Below are positions 51,904-60,951 of a DNA stretch of 64,000 nucleotides, in pieces (the first letter of the stretch is position 1; each line of letters opens with the position of its first letter). This DNA is from Frondihabitans sp. PhB188. GTDB taxonomy: Bacteria > Actinomycetota > Actinomycetes > Actinomycetales > Microbacteriaceae. The stretch covers positions 434,001-498,000 of the forward strand of contig NZ_RJUO01000003.1 of NCBI RefSeq assembly GCF_003752365.1, written 5' to 3'. Position numbers and translations under genes: made by a program. The notes beneath the pieces are model-generated. The model searched no databases. It had not been told where the DNA came from and saw only the letters and a program-made list of their open reading frames with translations.

Positions 51904-51965
51904 GGCGGGTGCTGGTCGGCTCGGGCGGGGCGCCGGAGACCCGCCCTACCCGACGAGCTCCCGCC
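51904..51965. repeat. Dispersed palindromic repeat, copy B
   Basis: Aligns without gaps to copy A at 17154 (first 16 bases, GGCGGGTGCTGGTCGG, identical) and to copy C at 52895 (shared CCGGAGACCCGCC core). Same orientation as copy C, so the two form direct repeats flanking the AbiEi-like gene. Confidence 0.65.
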
Positions 51966-52050
51966 CATCCGGCTGTCCACAGGGTGCGCACTCTCCACAG
52001 ATGCTCGAGGCGCAGGATTCGCGCGCGGTACGCCGACCACGATTGCGGGC

Positions 52051-52872
52051 ATGGAGCCCATCCCCCTTCGCACGAGCGCGAACCTCGCGGGCGCCGGCGT
52101 CGCCCGCTGGCAGCAGTCGCGAGCCGTCGACCGCGCTCACCTTCACCGCGTCCGCCGCGGCGTCTACGCCGATGGCGCCGCCTGGGCCGCGCGACCAGCC
52201 CGTGACCGATTCGCTGCGCTCGCCCGGGCGACCGCTCTCAACCGCCGGAAGCCCCTCATATTCAGCCACGTGACGGCCGCGGTCCTGCTCGGGCTTCCGC
52301 TCGTGGGCCCGCTGCCTTCGCGCGTCGACGTGCTGATGGTCGGTGCGTCGGGAGGCCGCTCCGAGCCGGGGCTGCTCGCTCACCGGCGGGCGGTCGCGCC
52401 CGATCTGGCAGACGCTGACGGCCTCGTCGTCACGTCTGTCGCGCAGACGCTCGTGGACGTCGCTGCGACATCCCGTCTCGGTCGATCGCTGCCGATGCTC
52501 GACGAGGCGATCCGCCGGGAGTGGGTGACCGCAGCCGACCTGATCGCCCTCCTCGAAGACGGCCCGCCGATCCGGGCCCACGCCCGTGTGCGTCGCGCGA
52601 TCGAATGGGCGGACGGCCGAGCGGCGAACGCCGGCGAGTCCCTGAGCCGGGCCGTGATCCTCGAGGCAGGTCTTGCGGCGCCCGATCTGCAGCGCGAATT
52701 CCAATTGCCCGACGGCACCAACGCATTCGTCGACTTCTACTGGGAGGAGGTCGACCTCATCGGCGAGTTCGACGGCTTCCTCAAGTACGCGCGCGCCGAC
52801 GGATCAGGCGATGCCGACGCCGCGTGGAAGGAGAAGCGCCGCGAAGACGGGGCGGGTGTCCCGCTTGCCTAG
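52051..52872 (+). CDS. AbiEi-antitoxin-like protein with truncated nuclease-type C-terminus
   Basis: A 273-residue protein. The N-terminal half (LRTSANLAGAGVARWQQSRAVDRAHLHRVRRGVYADG, about 6-45) resembles the winged-helix of AbiEi-type antitoxin-domain proteins, and the C-terminal part (FVDFYWEEVDLIGEFDGFLKYAR, with EFDG and a following KEKRRED) resembles a Vsr/DUF559-like nuclease region. Homologues usually continue past the KR-ED segment to a VVRW strand; here the frame ends at GAGVPLA, so it may be 3'-truncated. No AbiEii toxin gene adjoins. Flanked by repeat copies B and C. Confidence 0.65.
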   Translation: MEPIPLRTSANLAGAGVARWQQSRAVDRAHLHRVRRGVYADGAAWAARPARDRFAALARATALNRRKPLIFSHVTAAVLLGLPLVGPLPSRVDVLMVGASGGRSEPGLLAHRRAVAPDLADADGLVVTSVAQTLVDVAATSRLGRSLPMLDEAIRREWVTAADLIALLEDGPPIRAHARVRRAIEWADGRAANAGESLSRAVILEAGLAAPDLQREFQLPDGTNAFVDFYWEEVDLIGEFDGFLKYARADGSGDADAAWKEKRREDGAGVPLA

Positions 52873-52894
52873 CGTGAACCGGCTCGTTCGCTTC

Positions 52895-52956
52895 GGCGGG
52901 GTCTGGTCGCAGTGGGCGCCTCCCCGGAGACCCGCCGGCTCCGACGAACTCCCGCC
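52895..52956. repeat. Dispersed palindromic repeat, copy C
   Basis: Gap-free relative of copies A and B: GGCGGG, CTGGTCG, CCGGAGACCCGCC, CCGACGA and CTCCCGCC are shared with copy B in register. Lies between the AbiEi-like gene and rsmI, 22 bp after the AbiEi-like stop. Confidence 0.6.
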
Positions 52957-52996
52957 GAACCGAGCACGAGGCCAGCGCGGGGCGCGGCCCGCCCGG

Positions 52997-53827
52997 TCAG
53001 CGCGCGGCGAGCGCGCCCTCGTACAGGTCGCGCTTCGACAGCCCGGTGGCGCTGGCCACGTCGGCGGCGGTGTCCTTGAGCCGATCGCCCGACGCGACGG
53101 CGGCGAGCACGAGCGCGACGCCGGCGGCCAGGTCGACCTCGGTCTCTTCGGCACCCTCCGCGACGACGCAGATCTCGCCGCGCACCCCGTCGGCGGCCCA
53201 GGCGGCGAGCTCGGCGGCCGTGCCGCGCTTGACCTCCTCGTGCAGCTTCGTGAGCTCGCGGCAGACCACGACGCGGCGCTCGGCCCCGAACTCCGCGGCC
53301 AGGTCGACCAGCGAGTCGGCGAGCCGGTGCGGCGACTCGAAGAAGACCATCGTGCGGCGCTCCGTGGAGATCGATCGCAGGAACTTCCTCCGGTCACCCC
53401 CCTTGCGCGGCAGAAAGCCCTCGAAGGTGAACCGGTCCGTCGGCAGTCCCGACACGGCGAGCGCCGTCAGCACCGCGCTCGGCCCCGGGATCGCCGTCAC
53501 GGTGACCCCGGCCGCCGACGCCGCCTCGACGAGCGGGAACCCGGGGTCGCTGATCGCGGGCATGCCGGCGTCGGTGAGTACCAGCACGTCGCCGGCGCGC
53601 GCGAGCTCGACGACCTCATGCGCCTTCTCGCGCTCGTTGTGCTCGTGCAGGGCGATGAGGCGGGGCCGGTTCTCGACGCCGAGGGCGCGCATGAGGTGGA
53701 TCGCGGTGCGGGTGTCTTCGGCGGCGATCACCTCGGCGTTCTCGAGCGCCTGCACGAGGCGCGTGGAGGCGTCGCCGAGGTTGCCGATGGGTGTTGCCGC
53801 GAGAACGATCACCTGCCCATTCTCCAT
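52997..53827 (-). CDS. rsmI: 16S rRNA 2'-O-methyltransferase RsmI
   Basis: Methylates the ribose of C1402 in 16S rRNA. The tetrapyrrole-methylase fold shows LAATPIGNLGDASTRLVQALENA, IAAEDTR, VLTDAGMPAISDPG and IPGPSAVLTALAVSGLPTDRFTFEGFLP. 276 residues from the ATG at 53827. Divergent from the O-mannosyltransferase gene with only 24 bp between start codons. Confidence 0.96.
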   Translation of the reverse strand: MENGQVIVLAATPIGNLGDASTRLVQALENAEVIAAEDTRTAIHLMRALGVENRPRLIALHEHNEREKAHEVVELARAGDVLVLTDAGMPAISDPGFPLVEAASAAGVTVTAIPGPSAVLTALAVSGLPTDRFTFEGFLPRKGGDRRKFLRSISTERRTMVFFESPHRLADSLVDLAAEFGAERRVVVCRELTKLHEEVKRGTAAELAAWAADGVRGEICVVAEGAEETEVDLAAGVALVLAAVASGDRLKDTAADVASATGLSKRDLYEGALAAR

Positions 53828-53851
53828 GGCTCGGCCATTTAGACTGCCCGG
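53828..53851. promoter_or_regulatory. 24-bp divergent promoter core between rsmI and pmt
   Basis: On the plus strand TAGACT (53840-53845) ends 6 nt before the pmt ATG. On the minus strand a TAAATG box overlaps it and lies about 8 nt before the rsmI ATG. Neither gene has a Shine-Dalgarno, so both transcripts are predicted leaderless, and each -35 region would fall inside the other gene. Confidence 0.5.
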
Positions 53852-55516
53852 ATGACCGATCGGCCCGTGAACGACTTCGACGAGCTCGTCGGTCACGCGA
53901 CGGCTCCGGTCGAGGCGCCTGCGCGCGCGCCGCAGCACTCTCCGGTGCGGGTGGCCCGGCTCGCGCCCCTGGATGCGTGGTGGGGTCGCGTGCTCGCGAC
54001 GCCCGCGCGGCAGCGGGCCTGGCGGTGGGGCGGGCCGTTCCTCGTCACGCTGGTCGCCGCGTTCCTGCGCCTGTGGCATCTCGGCCACCCCGACTCGCTG
54101 GTGTTCGACGAGACCTACTACGTCAAGGACGCCTGGACCCTCCATAATCTCGGCTATGAGGCATCGTGGCCGGGCGACGTCGACGCCAAGTTCGCGGCCG
54201 GTCAGACCGACGTCTTCCTGCGGTCGGCGGAGTTCATCGCGCACCCGCCGCTCGGCAAGTGGATCATCTCGCTGGGCATGGCGGTCACGGGGCCGGACAA
54301 CCCGGCGGGCTGGCGCCTCAGCACGGCGGTGGTCGGCATCATCGCGGTGCTGCTCGTCACGCTGATCACGACCCACCTGCTCAAGTCGACGGTGCTCGGC
54401 GTGCTGGCCGGCTTCTTCATGGCGATCGACGGCCAGGCCATCGTGCTGTCGCGGGTGTCGCTGCTCGACAACTTCGTGATGTTCTTCGCGCTGCTGGCGT
54501 TCGGCGCGATCCTGCTCGACCGGCATCGAACCCAGCGGCGGCTCGACGCGTGGGTCGCGAAGCGGGACTCGCAGGGGCGCGATCTCGCGTGGGGCCCGGC
54601 GCTCTGGAACCGGCCGTGGCTGGTCGTCGCGGGGCTGATGCTCGGAGCCGCAACGGGCGTGAAGTGGAACGGCGCGTTCTTCCTCGCCATCTTCGCCGTC
54701 TACACGATCGCCGTCGACATGGCCGCCCGCCGACGCATCGGCGTCGAGTTCTGGGGCACGGGCACGATCTTCCGGCAGGGTCCGGTGTCGTTCCTGCTGA
54801 TGGTGCCGATCGCCGCCGCCACGTACATTGCGAGCTGGACCGGCTGGTTCGCCACGAAGGGCGGCTACTACCGCACCTGGGTGGAGGACGGAGGCGATCG
54901 CTGGAAGGGCGCGCTCGCGTGGGTGCCCGACGTCGTGCAGAACTTCTGGCACTACCAGGCCGGCATCTACGCGTTCAACGTCGGGCTCTCGACGCCGCAC
55001 CCGTACCAGGCGAACCCGCTGCTGTGGCTTCTGATGCAGCGCCCGACGAGCATGTACTACCTGGGGCTCTCGGCCGGCCAGGACGGCTGCGCGTCGGACC
55101 GCTGCGGCCAGGCGATCACCGGCATCGCGAACCCTCTCATCTGGTACGCCGCCGTCGCCGCGTGCCTCTACCTCTGCTACCGCCTGGTGCGCTACCGCGA
55201 GTGGCACGTCGGGGCGATCCTGATCGGGGCGGGCGCGGGCTTCCTGCCGTGGCTGATGTACCTCGACCGGACGGTCTTCCAGTTCTACACGATCGCTTTC
55301 GAGCCCTACCTGATCATGGGGCTGGCCGCCGCGCTCGGGGTGATCCTCGGCCGGCGGACCGACGACATCGACCGGCGACTCAGCGGCATCCGGGTCGTGG
55401 GGATCGTGGTGATCCTGTCGATCGTGCTCAGCGTCTTCTACTACCCGATGTGGACCGCGATCCAGGAGAACTGGTCGTTCATCTCACTGCACTACTGGAT
55501 CCCGAGCTGGAAGTAG
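53852..55516 (+). CDS. pmt: Dolichyl-phosphate-mannose-protein mannosyltransferase
   Basis: A 554-residue GT39 enzyme that O-mannosylates secreted proteins using polyprenyl-phosphate-mannose on the outer membrane face. [20 protein letters not shown] carries the catalytic Asp-Glu loop, with [34 protein letters not shown], and the C-terminal membrane bundle with YEAS-type [14 protein letters not shown]. About eleven membrane segments. Gene pairing with rsmI is conserved in actinobacteria, including Mycobacterium. The 3' end overlaps the convergent YyaL gene by 38 bp. Confidence 0.94.
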   Translation: MTDRPVNDFDELVGHATAPVEAPARAPQHSPVRVARLAPLDAWWGRVLATPARQRAWRWGGPFLVTLVAAFLRLWHLGHPDSLVFDETYYVKDAWTLHNLGYEASWPGDVDAKFAAGQTDVFLRSAEFIAHPPLGKWIISLGMAVTGPDNPAGWRLSTAVVGIIAVLLVTLITTHLLKSTVLGVLAGFFMAIDGQAIVLSRVSLLDNFVMFFALLAFGAILLDRHRTQRRLDAWVAKRDSQGRDLAWGPALWNRPWLVVAGLMLGAATGVKWNGAFFLAIFAVYTIAVDMAARRRIGVEFWGTGTIFRQGPVSFLLMVPIAAATYIASWTGWFATKGGYYRTWVEDGGDRWKGALAWVPDVVQNFWHYQAGIYAFNVGLSTPHPYQANPLLWLLMQRPTSMYYLGLSAGQDGCASDRCGQAITGIANPLIWYAAVAACLYLCYRLVRYREWHVGAILIGAGAGFLPWLMYLDRTVFQFYTIAFEPYLIMGLAAALGVILGRRTDDIDRRLSGIRVVGIVVILSIVLSVFYYPMWTAIQENWSFISLHYWIPSWK

Positions 55517-57341
55517 CGAGGTCGGCCGCAAGAGCCGCAGCCGTGGTGACGGGGAGGGCGCACACGAAGTCGCGGCACAGGTACGCGGTCTCGTCGGCAC
55601 CCGGCCGCGCATCACGGCTCTCGAACAGGTCGAACCCGGCGGCGGCCCACCTGGCGGACTGCGCGGGAGTGACGACACCGACGACGCGGCCCGGGCGGCG
55701 AGCATCGCGCGCGACGGCCGCGACCTCGCCGAGGGCGTCCGCCACGACGACGAGCTGCTCGGCAGGCGCTGCGAGAGCTGCCGCGACCGAGAGCGACGCA
55801 CCGAACGCGGCCGGATTCTGCACCGCCTGCGCGGCGATCGACCCGATCGCTCGAGCGGCAGCCTCGCGCAGCCGCGGCGAGTGCGACAGCTGAGACAGGG
55901 TCAGGGCCGCCGACGCCGCGGCGCTGAGGCCCGACGGGTAGGCGCCCTCCGACGGATCGGCCCGCAGCCCGAGCCCCTGGGCGGCCAGCACGGGGTCGCC
56001 CTCTCCGGGAGCCGCGAACACCCGGTCGTCGTCGACCAGGCACGCCTCGACGAGGCCGCGCCCCGCCACCGCGTACGACTCCTGGCCCGACGCCAGCGCG
56101 AGCCGCAGCAGCCCGTCGGCGAGCATCCCGTAGTCCTCCAGGGTCGCCACGGCGTCAGACGCACCCCGCTCGGTCGCGACCCGGCGGAGCGTCCCGTCGT
56201 TTTGCCGGTGCGTCCGCAGCATGCGGTCGGCGGCTCGCCTCGCCAGCTCGACCCAGTCCGTCCGCCCGTGCAGAGCCCCCGCCTCGGCGAGCGCGCCGAT
56301 CGCGAGACCGTTCCAGCCGGCGAGCACCTTCTCGTCGACCTTCGGGGCCACCTCCTTCGCTCGCTCAGCGGCCGACAGCGCGTAGTAGCCGCCCTCCCCC
56401 AGCGGGCTCTCGCTGTCCTGGGCCGAGCCGAAGCCGCCCTCCTCCCTTTGGAGCACGGCGCGCAGGAACTCGGCGACTCCCGCCGCCGTTGCCACGTCGC
56501 CGAGCCGCGAGTACGCGTCGAGCAGCAGCGCGTTGTCGTAGAGCATCCGCTCGTAGTGGGGCTCGTGCCAGTCGTGCCGCACCGCGTACCGGAAGAAGCC
56601 GCCCTCGACGGCGTCTCGGAGCGGCGACGCCGCCATCGCCCCGAGGGTCCGCGACACGAGGGCGCCTGCCTCGGCGCTGCCCCCGGCGGCGAGATCGAGC
56701 AGCAGCAGCTGCACCGGGGCGATGGGGAACTTCGGAGCACGCCCGAATCCCCCGCTGACGGGGTCCTGGGCGGCGGCCAGCTGCGCCACGACCCGGTCGA
56801 GGTCGGCGGGGGTGGGCGGAGTTCCTGCACCCTGGGGCGCTGAAGCGGCTCGGAGCGCGGCGGCGATGTCGGCCGCATTCCGGTCGACCTCGTCGCGGCG
56901 GTCGGTCCAGGCGTCGAGCACGGCGTCGAGCACCTGCCGGAACGACGGGTGCCCCTGCACCGGGACAGGCGGGTAGTAGGTGCCCGCGTAGAAGGCGCGG
57001 CCGGTCGGCGTCACGAAGACCGTGAGCGGCCAGCCGAGGCTCTCGGTGAAAGCGCCGGCCGCCGCGAGGTAGGCCGCGTCGACGTCGGGGTGCTCCTCGC
57101 GGTCGACCTTGACGGCGACGAAGCGCTCGTTCACGAACGCCGCGACGACCTCGTCGGAGAAGGTCTCGCGCGCCATGACGTGGCACCAGTGGCAGGTCGA
57201 GTACCCGATCGAGACCAGCACCGGAACATCGCGCCGCGCTGCCTCGTCGAACGCGTCGGCACCCCACTCGCGCCAGTCGACGGGGTTGTCGGCGTGGCTG
57301 CGGAGGTAGGGACTGATGGCGTTCGCGAGGCGGTTCGGCAC
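55479..57341 (-). CDS. Thioredoxin-domain protein of the YyaL/DUF255 family
   Basis: A 620-residue protein. The N-terminal thioredoxin-like domain (about 1-150) starts [25 protein letters not shown] and carries the [14 protein letters not shown] motif with two cysteines; an (alpha/alpha)6-barrel-like region follows ([31 protein letters not shown]). Members are called spermatogenesis-associated-20 or YyaL proteins; their activity is not settled. The last 12 codons are antisense to the pmt 3' end. GTG start. Confidence 0.88.
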   Translation of the reverse strand: MPNRLANAISPYLRSHADNPVDWREWGADAFDEAARRDVPVLVSIGYSTCHWCHVMARETFSDEVVAAFVNERFVAVKVDREEHPDVDAAYLAAAGAFTESLGWPLTVFVTPTGRAFYAGTYYPPVPVQGHPSFRQVLDAVLDAWTDRRDEVDRNAADIAAALRAASAPQGAGTPPTPADLDRVVAQLAAAQDPVSGGFGRAPKFPIAPVQLLLLDLAAGGSAEAGALVSRTLGAMAASPLRDAVEGGFFRYAVRHDWHEPHYERMLYDNALLLDAYSRLGDVATAAGVAEFLRAVLQREEGGFGSAQDSESPLGEGGYYALSAAERAKEVAPKVDEKVLAGWNGLAIGALAEAGALHGRTDWVELARRAADRMLRTHRQNDGTLRRVATERGASDAVATLEDYGMLADGLLRLALASGQESYAVAGRGLVEACLVDDDRVFAAPGEGDPVLAAQGLGLRADPSEGAYPSGLSAAASAALTLSQLSHSPRLREAAARAIGSIAAQAVQNPAAFGASLSVAAALAAPAEQLVVVADALGEVAAVARDARRPGRVVGVVTPAQSARWAAAGFDLFESRDARPGADETAYLCRDFVCALPVTTAAALAADLATSSSGSSSAVR

Positions 57342-57368
57342 GCGCTCACGCTACGCGCGTCGGCCCGC

Positions 57369-58508
57369 TCAGGCGTCGACTGTCGTTACCTCCACCTCGC
57401 GGTACGGCTCGCCGACGTACTCGCTCAGCGGCCGGATCAGCGCGTTGGCCGACCGCTGCTCGACGACGTGGGCCGTCCAGCCGGCGATGCGCGCCGCCAC
57501 GAACAGCGGCGTGAACACCGGGGTGTCGAAGCCGAGCAGGTGGTACGCGAGCCCCGACGGGTAGTCGACGTTCGGCTTGAGGTTCTTCCGCTCGAGCACG
57601 CCGCGCTGCAGCGCCTCGTACAGCTCGCCGAGCCGGTCGCTCTCCGACCCCGGCCGCGCCTCGAGCAGGCGCCCGAGCGCCTCCTCCATCGTCGGAACGC
57701 GGCTGTCGCCGTTCTTGTAGACGCGGTGCCCGAACCCCATCAGCGTTCGCTTCTGCGCGAGGGCCTCGCCGAGCCAGGCGTCGACCCGGTCGGCATCGTG
57801 GATCTCGTCGAGCAGCGCCAGCGCCATCTCGTTCGCGCCGCCGTGCAACGGCCCTCGCAGGGCTCCTACGGCCCCGACGAGAGCGCTGTGCAGGTCGGAC
57901 AGGGTGGACGCGATCACCCGCGCCGTAAAGGTCGACGCGTTGAACGAGTGCTCCGCGTAGAGCGTCATCGACACGTCGAACGCATGCACGTCGGCCGGGT
58001 CGGGCTCCTCGCCGAACACCAGCCAGAGGAAGTTCGCCGAGTAGCCGAGGTCGTCGCGCGACTCGAGCGGCTCCTGGCCCCGACGCCGGCGCTGGTCGTA
58101 CGCGATGACCGCCGGAGTCTGCGCCAGAACCCGCAGCGCCCGCTCGTACGTCTGGTCGGGAGTGGGCGACGCCGGCTCCGAGTCGTGGGCGCCGATCGCG
58201 CTGATGGCGGTGCGCAGCACGTCCATCGGGTGCGCCGACCGGGGCAGCGAGTCGACCGCCGCGCGCACGTGCGGGTCGAGCGCCCTGGCGCCTCGCTCCG
58301 AGCGCAGGAACTCGGCCCTCTCGCCGTCAGAGGGAAGCTCTCCGCGCCAGAGCAGCTGCACGACGTCCTCGAACGGGACGTGCCCCGCGAGCTGCTGGAC
58401 GGGGTAGCCGCGGTACAGCAGGGAGTTCGAGGCGGCGTCGACCTTCGAGACGGTGGTCTCGTCGACGACGACTCCGTTGAGTCCCTTGTGGATCTCGGTG
58501 TCGGACAT
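57369..58508 (-). CDS. prpC: 2-methylcitrate synthase/citrate synthase
   Basis: Condenses propionyl-CoA (and acetyl-CoA) with oxaloacetate. A 379-residue citrate-synthase-fold protein with HSFNASTFTARVIAST (first catalytic His), GPLHGGANEMAL (second His) and MGFGHRVYKNGDSR (third His region). The neighbouring prpB and prpD decide the methylcitrate role. The ATG at 58508 was chosen over GTG 58514 because the GAAGGAG ribosome site is 5 bases from it. Last gene of the operon. Confidence 0.94.
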   Translation of the reverse strand: MSDTEIHKGLNGVVVDETTVSKVDAASNSLLYRGYPVQQLAGHVPFEDVVQLLWRGELPSDGERAEFLRSERGARALDPHVRAAVDSLPRSAHPMDVLRTAISAIGAHDSEPASPTPDQTYERALRVLAQTPAVIAYDQRRRRGQEPLESRDDLGYSANFLWLVFGEEPDPADVHAFDVSMTLYAEHSFNASTFTARVIASTLSDLHSALVGAVGALRGPLHGGANEMALALLDEIHDADRVDAWLGEALAQKRTLMGFGHRVYKNGDSRVPTMEEALGRLLEARPGSESDRLGELYEALQRGVLERKNLKPNVDYPSGLAYHLLGFDTPVFTPLFVAARIAGWTAHVVEQRSANALIRPLSEYVGEPYREVEVTTVDA

Positions 58509-58510
58509 GA

Positions 58511-59413
58511 TCACTCCTTCGTGACGGTGAACGTGAAGACCTGATCGTCGAACTGCGAGTAGCCCTCGTAGTCGAGCAGGTCGTAGAGGTCGGCGCGGTG
58601 CTGCATGCGGTGCAGGAGCGACTCCTGCGTGCCCGCCGCCGCGATCTCGGCGAGTCCGCGGTCGGCCTCGCCCATGGCGAGGCGCAGCAGGGTCACCGGG
58701 TAGATGACGATCTTGACGCCGGCGCCCTCGAGCTCGTCGGCAGTGTGCAGGCGGCCCTTGCCGAACTCGGTCATGTTGGCGAGGATCGGCACGTCGAGCG
58801 CGTCGGCCATCGCCTCGAACTCGGCGAGGCCGTCCAGCGCCTCCGGGAAGACCGCGTCGGCGCCCGCGTCGACCAGCGCCTTCGCACGGTAGACCGCCGC
58901 CGCCATCCCGTCGACCGACCGGACGTCGGTCCGGGCCATGATGAGGAGGTTCGGGTCGCGCCGCGCATCGACTGCCGCCCGGATCCGCTTCACCGCGGTC
59001 TCGGTATCGACGACGCTCTTGCCGTCGAGGTGTCCGCAGCGCTTCGGATTGACCTGGTCCTCGATATGGAGGCCGGCGACCCCGGCGTCCTCGAGCGTCT
59101 GCACCGACCGGGCGACGTTCATCGGCTCGCCGAAGCCGGTGTCGGCATCGACCAGCGCGGGCAGGTCGGTCATGCGGGCGATCTGCCCGGCCCGGGTCGC
59201 GACCTCGGTCAGGGTGGTGAGGCCGATGTCGGGCAGGCCCAGGTCGGCGCTGATCACGGCTCCCGAGACGTAGACCCCGTCGAACCCGTGACGCTGAATC
59301 AGGCGGGCGCTGAGCGGATTGAAGGCACCCGGCAGCCGGAGGAGGCCCGGACCGTCGAGAGCGCGCCTGAGGCCGAGCCGTTTGTCGGCAGCGGCGACGG
59401 TGGAGTACAGCAC
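58511..59413 (-). CDS. prpB: Methylisocitrate lyase
   Basis: Cleaves 2-methylisocitrate to pyruvate and succinate. A 300-residue PEP-mutase/isocitrate-lyase barrel: FNPLSARLIQRHGFDGVYVSG, VDADTGFGEP (metal site), HIEDQVNPKRCGHLDGK (catalytic CGH loop), and IMARTD. GTG start at 59413 shares one base with the prpD stop (TAGTG). Confidence 0.94.
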   Translation of the reverse strand: MLYSTVAAADKRLGLRRALDGPGLLRLPGAFNPLSARLIQRHGFDGVYVSGAVISADLGLPDIGLTTLTEVATRAGQIARMTDLPALVDADTGFGEPMNVARSVQTLEDAGVAGLHIEDQVNPKRCGHLDGKSVVDTETAVKRIRAAVDARRDPNLLIMARTDVRSVDGMAAAVYRAKALVDAGADAVFPEALDGLAEFEAMADALDVPILANMTEFGKGRLHTADELEGAGVKIVIYPVTLLRLAMGEADRGLAEIAAAGTQESLLHRMQHRADLYDLLDYEGYSQFDDQVFTFTVTKE

Positions 59414-60951
59414 TAGAGCAGCCCTTCGGTCGGGGCGACCTGCGCCAGGTGCGCGGGCGGGGGCGTGACGCTGAGCCCGGACAAGTCGTCGGCGCTCAGC
59501 TCGGGGAGCCGCTGGGCCAGGTCGAGGAACGCGTCGACCGTCGCCGGCTCGAGCACCCCGTCGGCCAGCGACCGGAACTTCGCGACGTAGTCCGCCCTCC
59601 CGAAGGGGCGGGCACCGAGCGGGTGGGCGTCCGCGACGGCGATCTCGTCGACGACGGTCTCGGAGTTCCTGAGCCGGATCTCGATTCGCCCGCCGAACGC
59701 CTGCTCGGCCGGATCGAGGGAGTGGTAGCGGCGGGTCCACTCGGGATCCTCGACGGTCGAGATGGAGCGCCAGAGCCTCACCGTGTCAGGGCGGCCGGCG
59801 CGCTCCGGGAGGTAGCTGCGCTCGTGGTGCCACTCGCCGTCTTGGAGCGCGACGGCCACGATGTACGGGATCGAGTGGTCGAGCGTCTCGCGGCTGGCGG
59901 TCGGGTCGTACTTCTGCGGGTCGTTCGCTCCCGAGCCGATCACCCGGTGCGTGTGGTGGCTCGTGTGCAGGACGATGCTCTCGACGGCGTCCGGATCGCG
60001 GAGCTCGGGGCGCTCGCGGCCGAGCCGCCGGGCGAGGTCGATCCAGGCCTGCGCCTGGTACTCGGCCGAGTGCTCCTTCGTGAACGTGTCGAGGATCGCC
60101 CGCTTCGGCTCGCCGGGCAGCGGCAGCGGAACGGAGTACGACGCCTCCGGGCCGTCGAGCAGCGTGGCGATGACTCCGTCTTCACCCTCGTAGATCGGCG
60201 ACGGGCTGGTCTGGCCGCGCATCGCCCGGTCGATCGCCTCGACGGCCTGCTTGCCGGCGAACGCGGGCGCGTACGCCTTCCACGTCGAGATCAGGCCCTT
60301 GCGCGACTGCCGGGTGGCGGTGGTCGTGTGGAGCGCCTGCCCGATCGACTGGTAGATCACCTCGGGATCGAGCGAGAGCAGCGTGCCGATGCCCGCCGCG
60401 GCGCTCGGACCCAGGTGGGCGACGTGGTCGATCGTGTGCCGATGCAGGCTGATCGCCCGCGCCAGGTCGACCTGGATCTCGTAGCCCGTGGCGATGCCGC
60501 GGATCAGCTCGGCGCCCGAGCGGCCGGCGTGCTGGGCCACCGCGAGGATCGGCGGGATGTTGTCGCCCGGGTGCGAGTACTCCGCCGCCAGGAACGTGTC
60601 GTGGAAGTCGAGCTCGCGCACGGCGACTCCGTTGGCCCACGCCGCCCACTCCGGGGTGAACCGGAGGTGCTGCGCCGTGCCGAACACGGTCGAGCCGCGG
60701 TGCCGGTCGTCACGGCGTCCGTCGATCGGATGCGCCTCGGCCTGCGAGCGCGCGGCGGCGACCGGGGCGCGCCGCAGGGATGCGGTCGCGACGGCGGCGT
60801 TGTCGATGATCCGGTTGATCACCATCTCGGTGACGTCGTCGTCGACCGGCACCGGGTCGGCCGCCACCCGGGCGAGGTGCCAGGCGAGCTCCTCCTCCCG
60901 GGGCAGGCCGTCGCCGCTCGCGTGGACCCGGACCTCGACGGCTTCCGTCAT
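59413..60951 (-). CDS. prpD: 2-methylcitrate dehydratase
   Basis: Dehydrates 2-methylcitrate to 2-methylaconitate in propionate breakdown. A 512-residue MmgE/PrpD protein; [33 protein letters not shown] is the most conserved block, with [17 protein letters not shown] and the [22 protein letters not shown] segment. Start ATG overlaps the acyl-CoA ligase stop (ATGA). Directly followed by prpB. Confidence 0.94.
   Translation of the reverse strand: MTEAVEVRVHASGDGLPREEELAWHLARVAADPVPVDDDVTEMVINRIIDNAAVATASLRRAPVAAARSQAEAHPIDGRRDDRHRGSTVFGTAQHLRFTPEWAAWANGVAVRELDFHDTFLAAEYSHPGDNIPPILAVAQHAGRSGAELIRGIATGYEIQVDLARAISLHRHTIDHVAHLGPSAAAGIGTLLSLDPEVIYQSIGQALHTTTATRQSRKGLISTWKAYAPAFAGKQAVEAIDRAMRGQTSPSPIYEGEDGVIATLLDGPEASYSVPLPLPGEPKRAILDTFTKEHSAEYQAQAWIDLARRLGRERPELRDPDAVESIVLHTSHHTHRVIGSGANDPQKYDPTASRETLDHSIPYIVAVALQDGEWHHERSYLPERAGRPDTVRLWRSISTVEDPEWTRRYHSLDPAEQAFGGRIEIRLRNSETVVDEIAVADAHPLGARPFGRADYVAKFRSLADGVLEPATVDAFLDLAQRLPELSADDLSGLSVTPPPAHLAQVAPTEGLL

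Noticed and set aside
51031-52050. Upstream in-frame extension of the AbiEi-like gene
   Set aside because: The open frame continues far upstream antisense to metG; protein similarity starts only at the ATG at 52051.
52997-55207. Long minus-strand frame extending rsmI upstream
   Set aside because: The portion beyond 53827 is antisense to pmt and lacks any domain; rsmI starts at the ATG at 53827.
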